Part shown: positions 8,589 through 18,524 of the stretch, piece by piece
Numbering within the stretch: position 1 is the stretch's first letter
How the letters are laid out: every line of letters begins with the position of its first letter
From: Fodinibacter sp963834965
GTDB taxonomy: Bacteria; Actinomycetota; Actinomycetes; Actinomycetales; Dermatophilaceae
Direction of reading: 5' to 3'
Length of the DNA stretch: 64,000 nt
Assembly: GCA_963834965.1 (NCBI GenBank)
Contig: CAWIEI010000013.1
Location: 78,423 to 142,422 of the forward strand
Notes under the pieces: generated by a model
The model's input: the letters and a program-made list of their open reading frames with translations, nothing else
Database searches by the model: none
Told to the model about the DNA's origin: nothing
Position numbers and translations under genes: made by a program

Positions 8589-8984
8589 TCAGTCGCCGGG
8601 GCGGACTCCGCCGACCGACATGGCGTCGAGCAGGGCCTGCTCGAAGGCGGGCACCGACCCGCCGAGGGCCGCCAGGCCCGTGGGGCCGAGCAGCACGGTG
8701 CGAGAACCGTCGCCGCGCACCCCGACCACCGCCGGCAGCCCGGACACCGACCAGGCGTGGCGGTCATCCTCGCTCGCCTCGTTGCGGTGCACGAGGCGCA
8801 TCGGCACGGGCAGCCGCGCGACCATCGCGTCCCACTCGGGCCGGCGGCGCACCGAGCTGTGGGTGATGTCGCACAGCGAGCAGCTGGTGCGCCCGAGCAG
8901 GTGGCCGACGACGTAGCTGACCTCACCGACGACCCCGCCGTCGGCGTCGTAGACACCGATGACCTCCACCACGGGCTGCACCAT
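8589..8984 (-). CDS. Conserved hypothetical protein with CSLC motif
   Basis: The 131-residue intact protein starts MVQPVVEVIGVYDADGGVVG and contains VVGHLLGRTSCSLCDITHSS, in which Cys-x-x-Cys followed by a His could bind a metal or form a redox pair. Later it has MRLVHRNEASED and a C-terminal VPAFEQALLDAM. Similar short proteins occur in other actinobacteria, but I know of no assigned function. It has no signal peptide or membrane segment. It is transcribed towards the truncated regulator and away from the drug exporter, whose stop lies 84 bp upstream of its start. Confidence 0.6.
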   Translation of the reverse strand: MVQPVVEVIGVYDADGGVVGEVSYVVGHLLGRTSCSLCDITHSSVRRRPEWDAMVARLPVPMRLVHRNEASEDDRHAWSVSGLPAVVGVRGDGSRTVLLGPTGLAALGGSVPAFEQALLDAMSVGGVRPGD

Positions 8985-9067
8985 GCGGACACGGTAACCC
9001 GGCGTCGCGGCCCGGCACCGGTGCGACCTTCGACGGCAAGTACCGGCCCAGCCGCGTGGTCAGGGCC

Positions 9068-10729
9068 TCAGGCGGATGCCGGGTCGGCGCCGGCCGCTGT
9101 GTCGGTGGTCGCGGCGGGCTGCGCCGGATCGTCCTCGGGGGCCTCGCCGGGCCGGGTCACGAGCGCCGTGAGCGGCAGCCGGAAGGTCGCGAGCAGCCCG
9201 ACGACGAGGGCGAGGCAGGCGAAGCCCGTGGTGAGCCGGCTCGCGTGGATCATCGCGTCGCTCGCGGCCTGGGCCACGGCGGCGAGGTTGGGCTGGGCCT
9301 GCAGACCGGCGATCGCGGTGCCCGCGGAGCCGGTGACCGCGTTGGTGACCGAGTCGATCGTCGACGGCGGCAGCGAGAGCGCCGCGAGGTTGGCCTCGGT
9401 GGTGCGGCCGAGGCTGCCGATGAGCAGCCCCCCGAGCACCGCGACCCCGAGGGCCGACCCGAGCTGGCGCACGGTCGACTGCAGCCCGGACGCCTGCCCG
9501 CTCTCGTCGACCGGCACGTCGTGCAGCAGCAGCGAGGTCAGCTGGGCGGTGGCCATGCCCACGCCGAGCCCGTAGACGAACAGGCACGCGCACAGCTCCC
9601 ACGCCGCGACGTCCATCGAGATGATGAGGGCGAGCGCGCCCACCGCGGCCGCCTCGAGGGCCAGCCCGATCTGCACCACCGTGCGCTGCGGCATGAACTT
9701 CGAGAGCTGGGGCAGCGCCCCGGAGATGAGGAAGGTGCCCAGGGCCAGGGCGACGATGACCCAGCCGGTCTGCAGGGCGGTGTAGCCCAGGGTGCCCTGC
9801 AGCAGCAGGGGGAGGGTGAAGAGCAGGCCGAACTCGCCGAAGGCGACGATGAGCGCCGCAGCCGCGCCGGCACTGAAGGTGGGGATGGCGAACAGGGTCA
9901 GGTCGACGAGCACCGGCGTCCCGGCCCGGGCCCGGCGGCGCTCGTGCAGCACGAAGGCCACCATCGACAGCACGCCGGCGGCGATCACGAACGGCACCGG
10001 CGACAGGGCGCCGCTGTCGGTGCGCCACCACCCGTAGGTCTCCGCCTCGATCAGGCCGAAGACGATCGCCCCCATCCCGAACATGGTCAGGGCGACACCC
10101 AGCAGGTCGCGGCTCGGCGTGGCCTTGGGGTCGCGCGTCTCGGGCAGCGCCCGGACGATGCCGACGACCACGAGCAGGCCCACCGGGATGTTGAGCCAGA
10201 ACGCCCACCGCCACGAGTAGTCGGTCGCGAGCCAGCCACCGAGCAGCGGGCCGAGCGCGGCCATCCCGCCGATCGCCGAGCCGTACACCGCGAAGGCGAT
10301 GACCCGGGCGCGGCCGACGAACAGCGCGTTGAGGCTCGACAGGGTGGACGGCAGGATCATCGCCGCCCCGATGCCCTGCACGAAGCGCGCTGCGATGAGC
10401 ATCGGCCCGTTGACCGACAGGCCCGCGACCACCGAGGCGAGCATGAAGACGACCATGCCGATCAGGAAGAGCAGCCGGCGGCCCTTGAGGTCGCCGATCC
10501 GCCCGACGGTGATGAGCAGGGCGGCGAACACCAGCGAGTAGACCGCGTTCATCCACTGCGCCTCGGTCGCCGTCAGCGACAGGTCCTCGATGACCACCGG
10601 GAGTGCGACGTTGACGATCGTCGCGTCCATGATGACCAGGGACACCCCGAAACCGATGGTCAGCAGGGCCGCCCAGTCGCGCCGGGTCATCACGGAGGTG
10701 GCAGCGACGTCGGGCGTGCTCGAGGACAT
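9068..10729 (-). CDS. MFS drug:H+ antiporter, DHA2 (EmrB/QacA) family
   Basis: The 553-residue protein has 14 predicted membrane helices. Motif A of the superfamily is in GRIGDLKGRRLLFLIGM after helix 2; the motif D region LVIMDATIVNVALPVV lies in helix 1, where the conserved acidic residue of DHA2 exporters is present. Motif C-like GPLLGGWLA is in helix 5. Such proteins export lipophilic cations and antibiotics with proton influx. The C-terminus is a cytoplasmic tail rich in Asp, Ala and Thr. The gene is intact over 1.66 kb, in contrast to the broken genes on either side. No regulator gene is adjacent, and the 335 bp upstream hold only GC-rich repeats. Confidence 0.9.
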   Translation of the reverse strand: MSSSTPDVAATSVMTRRDWAALLTIGFGVSLVIMDATIVNVALPVVIEDLSLTATEAQWMNAVYSLVFAALLITVGRIGDLKGRRLLFLIGMVVFMLASVVAGLSVNGPMLIAARFVQGIGAAMILPSTLSSLNALFVGRARVIAFAVYGSAIGGMAALGPLLGGWLATDYSWRWAFWLNIPVGLLVVVGIVRALPETRDPKATPSRDLLGVALTMFGMGAIVFGLIEAETYGWWRTDSGALSPVPFVIAAGVLSMVAFVLHERRRARAGTPVLVDLTLFAIPTFSAGAAAALIVAFGEFGLLFTLPLLLQGTLGYTALQTGWVIVALALGTFLISGALPQLSKFMPQRTVVQIGLALEAAAVGALALIISMDVAAWELCACLFVYGLGVGMATAQLTSLLLHDVPVDESGQASGLQSTVRQLGSALGVAVLGGLLIGSLGRTTEANLAALSLPPSTIDSVTNAVTGSAGTAIAGLQAQPNLAAVAQAASDAMIHASRLTTGFACLALVVGLLATFRLPLTALVTRPGEAPEDDPAQPAATTDTAAGADPASA

Positions 10730-11064
10730 GGCCGCAGTGTCCCAGCAGCCCGGCCCGCCCGCGGAGAACCGTGGTGCGCGCCACGGCCGGGGCCCGCCAC
10801 TCCGCCCAGCGCTGCCAGGGGCCCAGGATGCCGCCCGCCTGGCAGCGCTGGACCTCCGGCTGCCGCTCGTGGTGGCGCCGTCCGCCGCTGACCTGCCGGA
10901 GGCCGGGCGTTCACGGCCCTCGGGCTGCCCGAGGCGCGGCGGACCGCGCGCCCGGCACCCCCTGCATCACCAACACTCCTACCGAGGGTGCCGCACGCGC
11001 GGCTGACCGCGCGCCCGGCACCCCGAGCGCGCGAGCCGGCGGTGCCTGACGTCGGCCCTTGCGG
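10730..11064. repeat. Intergenic, 335 bp, with direct repeats
   Basis: A 20-base unit GACCGCGCGCCCGGCACCCC occurs at 10942-10961 and again at 11005-11024, in the same orientation and 63 bases apart. CTGCATCACCAACACTCCTA lies between. Part of this (GCGCG, CCCC and TGCATCACC) resembles the reverse complement of the tandem unit at 27359-27530. No gene is apparent, and it must contain the promoter of the exporter gene. Confidence 0.55.
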
Positions 11065-11878
11065 TCAGAGTCCGAGGGCGTCGAGCACCGCCGTGTAGCG
11101 GCGCACCTCGTCCTGGAGTCGATCGGCGTCATCTGGGAGGTGCTCGTCGGTCCGGGTCAGCAGCCGGAAGAGCAGGCCGCGCGCGACCGCGGCGATCGGC
11201 ACGCCGAGCTGGTGCGGGAGGTGCGCCGTGGCGCCGTGCCAGCACCGGGCGTCGGCGACCACGATGCCCTCGGCGTAGGACGCCGGTCGCCAGTAGGGCG
11301 AGACGTCGATGATGCCGGGCGGCTCGCCCGGCGCGATGAGCACGTTGTCGGTCAGGTCGCCGTGCACGAGCTGCGCAGGCCCGAGGGATGCCGGGGCCGC
11401 CAGAGCCGCCCACAACCGCGCGACCAGCTCGTCCCGCCCCGGCGCGACCGGGGCTGGGCCCTCGTCCCACGCGGCCCGGTCCGCCACGGCCCACGGGTCG
11501 GTGCGCTGGTCGAGGAAGGCCGGACGCACCAGGGAGGCGGTGGCGGCGTGCAGGGCCCGGGCGGCCGCGACGACCCGGCGCCAGTCGGCGCACGCCCTCG
11601 GAGGCCGTGGCGCCGGGCAGCACCGAGACGGCGCCCCACCCCTCGACGATCCAGGCCCCGTCCGCGGCCCGCTGCACCACCGGCAGCCGGAAGCCGTCCT
11701 GCTCGACGGCCGCGAGGTCCGTGCCGAGCCACTCCTGGAACACCGGGTCGACGTCGGGCTTGAGCACGCAGTCGCCGGCCCGCCACGACCGCCCCTGCCC
11801 ACCGGGCAACGGCACCGCGGGGCCGACCACGCCGAAGGCAGCCAGCACCCCCGGCGGCGGTGCGCTCACGAGGCTCAC
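11065..11878 (-). CDS. TIGR02569-type phosphotransferase-fold protein (one frameshift)
   Basis: The protein reads MSLVSAPPPGVLAAFGVVGP to the stop at 11065, about 270 residues. It shares the aminoglycoside-phosphotransferase/choline-kinase catalytic layout: the Brenner-type loop LVHGDLTDNVL carries the catalytic Asp and Asn, and IIDVSPYWRP replaces the usual metal-binding DWE/DFD segment with an Asp followed by Val-Ser. A small N-lobe includes VLKPD, with a Lys where ATP-binding Lys would be. This actinobacterial family has no proven substrate. One base difference near 11595 splits the N- and C-lobes. The start lies within 84 bp of the tRNA-Thr 3' end. Confidence 0.8.
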
Positions 11879-11915
11879 GACGGCATCCTCCCAACCTCGT
11901 GCGGCCGAACGGCGA

Positions 11916-11944
11916 AGGCCCCCGCGACCGGGTCGTGGGGGCCT
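11916..11944 (-). terminator. Hairpin downstream of tRNA-Thr
   Basis: AGGCCCCCGCGAC pairs with GTCGTGGGGGCCT across a 3-base loop, with one G-T pair. It sits 15 bases past the encoded CCA end of the tRNA on the minus strand. No U-tract follows, as is usual for actinobacterial terminators. Confidence 0.65.
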
Positions 11945-11961
11945 GACCGCTAGCTGAGTGG

Positions 11962-12035
11962 AGCCGCCTAAGGGAATCGAACCCTTGACCTATTCATTAC
12001 GAGTGAATCGCTCTGGCCGACTGAGCTAAGGCGGC
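11962..12035 (-). tRNA. tRNA-Thr(CGU)
   Basis: The cloverleaf is complete: acceptor GCCGCCT/AGGCGGC, D-arm GCTC/GAGC, anticodon stem ATTCA/TGAAT with loop CTCGTAA (anticodon CGT, reading ACG), and T-arm AAGGG/CCCTT with TTCGAAT. The discriminator base is U, and CCA is encoded immediately after (11959-11961 on the plus strand). It decodes ACG, one of the two commonest Thr codons at this GC content. Confidence 0.97.
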
Positions 12036-12121
12036 GGGCGCCGAGCGGGCTCGGGCACGCCGCACGAGTATACGGAGTGCGACCGCACGACCGCGAATCC
12101 CGGCATCCGCCGGCGCGGCGC

Positions 12122-13671
12122 TCAGCAGCGCAGGCCGTCCTTGGGCACGGTGCCCTTGAGGTAGTAGGCGTCGACGGCACCGTCGACGCACTTGTTGGAG
12201 CGGGTGTAGGCCGTGTGCCCGTCGCCGTCGAAGGTGATCAGCGAGGCGTCGGCGAGCTGGTCGCGCAGCCGCACCGCCCACTCGTAGGGCGTGGCGGGGT
12301 CACGGGTGGTGCCGATGACCACGATCGGGGCCGCGCCCTCCGCGCGAGATCTTCTCGGGCGCGCCGGTGGCCTTGACCGGCCAGACCCCACACGGCTGCG
12401 AGCTCCACATCAGGAACGGGCCCCAGGTGGGCGCGTCCTTCAGCGACTCCTGCGGCGAGGCGGCTGGCGCTCGGCGAGGTCGCTCGCTGTCGGCCTTGTC
12501 GAGGCAGTTGACGGCGTAGATGACCTCCATGATGTTGCCGGCGTACTGGCCGCCCGGGTTGCGGTCGGCGTACTGGTCGGCCAGCTGCATCAGGGCGGTG
12601 CCGTCGCCGCCGACGGCGTCACCCATGGCGTCGACCAGGGTCTGCCACGCGCCCTGGTCGTACATCGCCGCGGCGATGCCGAGCGAGGCCCAGCCCTCGG
12701 TGAGCCGGGGCACCGCGTTGTCTCCGGTGCGGGGCAGCGGGCTCTGGTCGACCGAGGCGAGGAAGGTGCGCAGCCCCTTCATCACGGCATCCACCGAGTC
12801 ACCCAGTGGGCAGTCGCCCTGCTCGACGCAGTAGGCCGCCCACTGCCGGGTGGCCTGCTCGAAGCCCTTGGCCTGCCCGAGGTTGAGCTCGTCGGAGGTG
12901 AGGTCGGGGGCGACGACGCCGTCGAGCACCATCCGGCCGACGTTCGTGCGGGAACAGCCCGGCGTAGACCGTGCCGAGGTAGGTGCCGTAGGACTTGCCC
13001 AGGTAGGTGAGCTTCTCGTCGCCCAGGGCGGCCCGCAGCACGTCCATGTCCTTGGCGGCGTCGACGGTCGACACGTGCGCGAGCAGCGGCCCGGCGTTGG
13101 CGCCGCACGCCTGGGCGAAGCCCTGGGCGGTCTGCGCGAAGGCCTGCTCCTCGGCGGGGTCGTCAGGGGTGGGGTCGCTGCCGAGGAAGGTGTCGAGCTG
13201 GCGGTCGGTGAGGCAGTCGATGGGCGAGGACCGGCCGACGCCGCGGGGGTCGAAGCCGACGACGTCGTAGGCGTCGCGCACGCCCTTGCCGACGATGAAG
13301 TCGGCCGCCCGCGCGTAGTCGACTCCCGAGGCGCCCGGCCCGCCCGGGTTGACGACGAGCGACCCGAGCCGCTTGCTCGCCTTGCGCGCCGGCACCTTGA
13401 CCAGGGCCAGCTCGATGGTGTCGCCCTGCGGGTTGGCGTAGTCGACCGGTACCTCGAGCGTGGCGCACTGGGCCCCCTCGCAGTCGGTCCACTCCAGCCG
13501 CTGGCCGTAGAAGCGCGACAGCGCCTCGGAGCCGGGGGGTGGGCTCTGCGGCGTGACGCTCACCGACGGGGCGCTGTCGGAGCCGGCGATGCCGCCGATG
13601 ACCGAGCACCCGGACAGGACGAGGGCGGCGGCCGTGGTCCCCACGAGCGCGGCGACGCGCAGACGCTTCAT
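12122..13671 (-). CDS. Secreted lipoprotein alpha/beta hydrolase with TAP-like C-terminal domain (frameshifted)
   Basis: It starts MKRLRVAALVGTTAAALVLS with lipobox LSGC (Cys 21), so it is exported and lipid-anchored. The alpha/beta-hydrolase core has the oxyanion HG-equivalent VVNPGGPGASGVDY, a nucleophile Ser in YLGKSYGTYLG, Asp in IGTTRDPATPYEWA and His in FDGDGHTAYTRS. The TAP-like C-terminal domain (CVDGAVDAYYLKGTVP) identifies the tripeptidyl aminopeptidase family of Streptomyces and the Mycobacterium CaeA/Hip1 type. Three frame breaks are seen (near 12350, 12470 and 12950; the last is a C inserted before ACGAACGTC). Corrected length is about 515 residues. It lies downstream of holB on the same strand, and upstream of tRNA-Thr. 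Confidence 0.88.
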
Positions 13672-13743
13672 GGGCGCACGATAAGCGAGCAGTCTGGGCG
13701 CCCGTCCAGGCAAGAGGTCACGAATCGGCATTGATCGGCGGCG

Positions 13744-14885
13744 TCAGCGCGGCAGCCGCAGGTCGAGGGCCATCGCCTCGAGCGCGAGCAGCGGGTTGAC
13801 GTTGGCCCCGATCCGCTCGCGGGCGGTGCCGATGGCGTCCATCGCGCGCAGCAGCTCGTCGGGCCCGAGCAGCTCGGACACCCGCTGCACCACCTGGCGG
13901 CTGTCCTCGTTGACCAGCGCCGAGCCGGCCCCGGTGCGCACGACCAGCGCGTCGCGGTAGACCGACAGCAGGTCGACCAGCGCCCGGTCGATCACGTCGC
14001 GGGTGAACCGGGTGGCCCGCGCCTTCTGCTCCTTCTCGAGCGAGCTGAGCTGGGAGCGGATGTGCGGCGGCTGGGTGCGCGCGCTCGGGTCGGCGCCGAG
14101 CACCTCCATCAGGCGCACCTTCTCGGCGGCGTCGCGCTCGCTCGAGGCGGCCGCCGACTCCTCGGCCGCGATCGTCACCAGGTCGCTGGCCGCGCCGATC
14201 GCGTCGCCGACGCTGACGATGCGGGTGGCGAGGGTGATGACGTCGTGGCGGCGGATGCGGGCGTGCTCGTCGCGGGCCAGCCGGCGCGGCCAGGCCGACG
14301 TGCGACTGGGCGGCGCGGGCGGCGTACAGCGCCATCGACGGGTCGACGCCGTCGCGGCGGGTGAGCAGCGCCGCGACGGACTCGACCGGCGGGGTGCGCA
14401 GCCGCACGTGCCGCGAGCGCGAGCGGATGGTGATGATGACGTCCTCGACCGAGGGGGCGCACAGCATCCACACCGTGCGCGGGCGCCGGCTCCTCGAGCG
14501 CCTTGAGCAGGGCGTCGGCGGCGCGCTCGGTGAGCCGGTCGGCATCCTCGACGACGATCACCCGGAAGCGCCCGACCGAGGGGCGGTGCGCCGCCAGGGC
14601 CACGAGGTCGCGGGCCTGCTCGACCTTGATCGACAGCCCCTCGGTGGCGATGACGTCGACGTCGGCGTGGGTGCCGCCGAGCGCCGTGCGGCACTCACGG
14701 CACTCGCCGCAGCCGCCGTCGGGGCACAGCAGCGCCGCGGCGAAGGCCCGGGCCGCCACCGACCGGCCCGACCCCGGCGGGCCGGTGAACAGCCACGCGT
14801 GGGTCATCGCCTCCGGGGTGCGCACGGCGTGCTCGAGCGTGGCGACCGCGCTCTCCTGGCCGATGACGTCGGTCCAGACGCTCAC
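13744..14885 (-). CDS. holB: DNA polymerase III subunit delta' (two frameshifts)
   Basis: Delta' is a clamp-loader subunit that helps load the beta clamp at the replication fork. From GTG 14885: SVWTDVIGQESAVATLEHAV, P-loop GPPGSGRSVAARAF (the usual Lys is Arg, as in many non-hydrolysing delta' subunits), zinc-binding cysteines in CPDGGCGECREC, the sensor region VIVVEDADRLTERAADALLK, and a C-terminal helical domain ending EAMALDLRLPR. Frame breaks lie near 14480 and 14290. Because the gene is essential, they are probably base-calling errors. Its start overlaps the tmk stop by four bases (GTGA), and tmk-holB coupling is typical of actinobacteria. Confidence 0.92.
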
Positions 14886-15508
14886 GGGTCGACCAGCCCC
14901 ATCGCCTCGAGGCGGTCGAGCACGGCGTCGTGCAGGCGCTCGGGCGGCTCGGTGCCGTCGACGACGAGGTAGCGCTCGGGGTGGCCGGCCGCCATCGACA
15001 GGAAGTGCTGGCGGATGGCGTCGTGGAAGGCGTCCTCCTCGGACTCGAGGCGGTCGTGGGTGTCGCCGCGCCGCCGCCGCCCCTCGGCGGCGGTGACGTC
15101 GACGACCACGGTGAGCGCCGGCACCAGGCCGTCGACCGCCCACATCTGCAGGTCGTGCACCTCGGCCGCCCCGAGGTGGCGCCCGGCCCCCTGGTAGGCC
15201 ACCGAGGAGTCGGTGTAGCGGTCGGTGATGACCACCTCGCCGGCCTCGAGCGCGGGCCGCACCAGCTGGTCGACGTGGTGCGCCTTGTCGGCCGCGAACA
15301 GCAGCGCCTCGGCTCGCGGCGAGACGTGGTCGCCGTGCAGCACGAGGTCGCGGATGGCGGCGCCGAGGTCGGTGCCCCCCGGCTGGCGGGTGACGACCAC
15401 CTCGCGGCCGCGGGCGCGCAGCGCCTGCGCGAGCAGCCGCACCTGCGTCGACTTGCCCGCGCCGTCGCCCCCCTCGAAGGCGATGAACAGCCCGTCGCGT
15501 CCCGTCAC
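14882..15508 (-). CDS. tmk: Thymidylate kinase
   Basis: It phosphorylates dTMP to dTDP in dTTP synthesis. The P-loop is FEGGDGAGKSTQV, the DRX motif is DRYTDSSVAYQGAGR, and the lid region ETRRRRG-like AAEGRRRRGDTHDRLE carries several Arg residues. I place the start at GTG 15506-15508 (VTGRDGLFIAFEGGDG), which puts the P-loop at the usual distance from the N-terminus. An upstream start at 15538 would add 10 residues without motif support. Length is 208 residues, normal for the family. Intact. It leads into holB with a 4-base overlap and follows topA-aroE at a distance, as in many actinobacterial chromosomes. Confidence 0.95.
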   Translation of the reverse strand: MTGRDGLFIAFEGGDGAGKSTQVRLLAQALRARGREVVVTRQPGGTDLGAAIRDLVLHGDHVSPRAEALLFAADKAHHVDQLVRPALEAGEVVITDRYTDSSVAYQGAGRHLGAAEVHDLQMWAVDGLVPALTVVVDVTAAEGRRRRGDTHDRLESEEDAFHDAIRQHFLSMAAGHPERYLVVDGTEPPERLHDAVLDRLEAMGLVDP

Positions 15509-15598
15509 GGTGGCGAGCCTAGGCCAGCGCCGCGACACCGCGCGTCCACGGCATCCGGATGCCGTGCGCGCGCGGGTCGGGCGTCGTGCGGATGCCGG

Positions 15599-16235
15599 TC
15601 AGGCGCCGGTGAGGTTGTCGCGGGCCCACAGGGCAGCGCTGGTGCGGTCGAGCACCCCGATCTCGCGGAACACCCGGCCGAGGTGGGCCTTCACGGTGCG
15701 CTCGGTGATGCCGAGGGCCCGCGCGATCTGCTTGTTGGCCAGCCCCTGGGCGACCAGGCGCAGCACCTCGGTCTCGCGCGGCGAGAGCCCGTCGGCGAGG
15801 CCGGAGCCGGCCGGACCACCGCCGCTGGCAGGGCAGCAGGACGGCGGCGACCCGCGGGTCGATCGGGACGTGCCCCCGGGCAGCGGCGTGCACCGCGGCC
15901 AGCAGGTCGGCGGGCTCGGAGTCCTTGAGCACGTAGCCGATCGCGCCGGCGGCGAGCACCTCCTTGACCCGTTGCCGGTCCGAGAAGCTGGTCAGCACGA
16001 GCACCTTCGTGCCCGGCTGGCGGGCCAGCACGGCGCGGGTGGCCTCGACGCCGTCCATCTCGGGCATCGAGAGGTCCATCAGCACGACGTCGGGACTGAG
16101 GCCCTCCACCGACTCGACGGCCTCGCGTCCGTTGCGGGCCTCGCCGACGACCGTGATCTGGGGGTCGGACTGGAGCAGCGTGGTCACCCCGGCCCGCACC
16201 AGCTGGTGGTCGTCGACGAGCAGCACCCGGATCAC
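15599..16235 (-). CDS. NarL/LuxR response regulator (one frameshift)
   Basis: From GTG 16235 (MIRVLLVDDHQLVRAGV) the receiver domain shows acidic pocket VDD, phosphoacceptor DVVLMDLSMPEMDG, VLVLTSFSDRQRV and lysine KDSEPADLLAAV. After a frame break near 15820 the LuxR helix-turn-helix follows (ETEVLRLVAQGLANKQIARA, TERTVKAHLGRVFREIG) and the end DRTSAALWARDNLTGA. About 212 residues, normal length. The GTG overlaps the kinase stop (GTGA), so kinase and regulator form a coupled pair. It is separate from, and better preserved than, the pair at 6.1-8.1 kb. Confidence 0.9.
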
Positions 16236-17775
16236 GAGGCAGCGCCGAGCTCGTCGCCGAGCAGGAGCCGCCAGTGCGTGCCGCGGCCCGGGGCACTGGA
16301 CACCTGCAGCAGCGCGCCGGGCACCGACGCGGCGTCGGCGAGCAGGTGCAGGCCGAAGTGGCCCCCACGTCGGCGCCTCGAGCACCTGGGCCACGTCGAA
16401 CCCCGCCCCGTCGTCCACGACGTCAAGAGTGACCGATGTCGGCCCGTCACGGTGGAGCGACACGACGACGGTGGCCGGGCCGGCGTGCTTCGCGGCGTTG
16501 CGCAGGCACTCCTGGGCGACCCGGTGCACGAGGCGTTGGGCGTCGGCCGACAGGGCCAGGTCGTCCTCGTCGGCCGCGTCGACCTGCACCAGGAGGTCGT
16601 CGCGCCGGATGGTCTGGGCGAGGTCGAGCAGGGCGGCGACGATGCCGGAGCGGGCCAGGCTCGCCGGGTAGATGTCGACCAGCAGGGTGCGCAGCGACCG
16701 GATGCTGGAGCGCACCGCGGCCGCGGCCGCGTCGAGGTCGCGGGACAGGGCGTTCTGGCCGTGCCCGCTCGCGGTCGCGGAGGCGCCCGCGACCGTGAAG
16801 GACGCGGCCGCCAGCTCCTGGACCGGCCCGTCGTGCAGGCTGGCGGCGATCCGGCGCCGCTCGTCGGCGCTGGCGTCGACGGCCCGCTGGAGCAGCTCGA
16901 TGCGCTGCTCCTCGGCACGCCGCAGGCGTCGCACCAGGGCCCACACGAAGGGCACCACGATGACCACGAGGAGCACCAGACTGCTCGCGGTGACCCCCGC
17001 GAAGCCCCGCCAGAGCTGGCCGGTGCGTTCGCCCACGGAGTCGTAGTCGGTGTAGAACTCGAACAGCGCGATCTGGCCGTTGGGGGTCCAGACCGGTTGG
17101 TAGACCTCGACCGCTCGCGCGGCGCTCTCGAAGGCGTTCTCGGACTCGTCGAGGTTGGACACGTCGGCGACCGTCTTGCGCCCCTGCAGGGCCAGCTGCT
17201 GCTCGTCGCTCAGCGCGAAGGTGCGCCCGATGAGCTGCTCCTCGTCGGCGTACAGCACCTTTCCCTGCTCGCTCCACAGCTTGACCCGCACGATCGGGTC
17301 GACCAGCAGCTGGGCCCTGGCCACCTCGTCGAAGGCCGCGATGGCGGCCGGGTCACCCGTGAGGAGCCCGTCGCTGAGCGAGGGCTGCACGACCGCCTTG
17401 GCCAGCACCGCCGCCATCGTGGCTGCGTCGGTGACCGCCTCGCGCTCGGCCAGCTGTCGGGCGGCGAGCGTGCCGACCACCCCCACCACGACCAGCGCCC
17501 CCACGACCCCCGCGGCCAGCAGCGCCAGCACCCGTCGGGGGTGGAGGAGCGGCTGCGTGGTGCTGCGGGCCCCCCGGCTCGCCCAGCGTCACCCAGCGTG
17601 GCGTGGTGGCACCGGCCTCGGGGTCGGAGGCGTCGACCCCGAGGCCGGTCTCGCTCACCGCCGGCCCGTTGGGCCCGAGCAGCTCGTCGGCGAGCACGGA
17701 GACGTCCCCGGCCGCTGCAGGGGCGGGCGGGGACTCCTCCGGAGCGGCCGGATCAGTCGTCGGATCCGTGGCCAC
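16232..17775 (-). CDS. Sensor histidine kinase with extracytoplasmic sensor domain (two frameshifts)
   Basis: From GTG 17775 there are about 75 cytoplasmic residues rich in Pro, Ala and Glu, then membrane helix 1 (VLALLAAGVVGALVVVGVVG). An outer segment of about 150 residues follows (VKLWSEQGKVLYADEEQLIG, a dCache-like pattern), then helix 2 (SSLVLLVVIVVPFVWALV). A HisKA_3 region with His in RRRIAASLHDGPVQELAAAS and a HATPase_c domain (ECLRNAAKHAGPATVVV, DDGAGFD, FGLHLL) complete it. Breaks lie near 17535 and 16370. It likely reads a small extracellular ligand and phosphorylates the regulator it overlaps. Its first 23 bases overlap the end of the Asp/Gly-rich exported protein gene, suggesting cotranscription. 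Confidence 0.88.
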
Positions 17776-18300
17776 TCGAGTCGTCCCCGCCGTGATCGTC
17801 GTTGGAGGGCCCCCCGGAGCGGCCGGAGCCCGAGCCGGAGCTGTCCGAGCCGGAGCTGCCGAGCCGGAGCTGTCGCTGCCGGAGGTCCGCCGGAGCCGGA
17901 GCCCGACGAGTCGACGGCCAGGGTGTCGTCGGAGCCGTACCCCGACCCGGAGCTGTGCGAGCCGCTGCCGGAGTTGTCCTCACCGGTGCGCGCACGGTCG
18001 CCGCCGTGGTCGTCGCCGGGTGCGTCGTCGGAGACCCCGGCCGGCCGGTCGCCACCGTGGTCGTCGCCGGGTGCGTCGTCGGAGACCCCCTCCGGGCGGT
18101 CGCCACCGTGGTCGTCGCCGGGCTCGGACTCCGTCGGGCTGGGGGTGGGCTCCGAGCTCTCGGCGCCACTCGGCGAGGTGCTGCTCGACGGGCGAGCTCA
18201 CCGGCAGCCGCTGGGCGAAGGAGGCATTGCCGAGCAGGCCGATGGCGGCCGGCACGGTCACCGCGACTCCGGCCACGAGGGCGATGAGCAGCTTGCGCAT
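17753..18300 (-). CDS. Exported low-complexity Asp/Gly/Ser-rich repeat protein (frameshifted)
   Basis: It has a signal sequence (MRKLLIALVAGVAVTVPAAI, cut near SFA), a short linker, then at least three 17-residue repeats of the form PGDDHGGDRPEGVSDDA. Ser/Gly runs follow (SGSGSHSSGSGYGSDD) and the end is NDDHGGDDSSGHGSDD. The repeat frame is reached only after a shift near 18190, and another lies near 17890. The acidic DDHGGD units could bind divalent cations; this is inference. Its 3' end overlaps the downstream sensor kinase gene by 23 bases, so it could supply or modulate the signal for that kinase. No homologue family is recognised. Confidence 0.6.
17995..18127. repeat. 51-bp in-frame tandem repeat, 2.6 copies
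   Basis: Units start at 17995, 18046 and 18097; each is 51 bases (17 codons) and differs by one or two bases, with the third copy partial. They encode the PGDDHGGDRP repeat of the exported protein and keep its frame whatever the copy number. Confidence 0.9.
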
Positions 18301-18524
18301 GGGTTGTCCTTTCGGGGTGCAGTGTGTCAGAGGCAGGGTCGGACACGCTGGCGTCGAGCCGACCGGGACCGGCGCGAGCAGTCACACCATGCGTGCCGCA
18401 GATGGACAGCCGCTATCGGCCCTTGGTCCTAGTACCGCGTCCTCGGTCCCCGGGGCTCGCACGCCCCCGCGCCCGCCTCGTCCCGCCACACCCGCCTCCC
18501 GCGGCTCGGACAGCCGCCATCGGC

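Noticed and set aside
12030..12120. Second tRNA beside tRNA-Thr
   Set aside because: No second cloverleaf could be folded in the flanking 90 bp.
13744..14885. Programmed frameshift in holB
   Set aside because: No slippery A-run or stimulating hairpin is seen, and similar breaks occur in many unrelated genes here; base errors explain it better.
15225..17795. Very long plus-strand open frame opposite tmk and the kinase pair
   Set aside because: It is the shadow of minus-strand genes with clear motifs; its own translation is low in complexity and has no domain.
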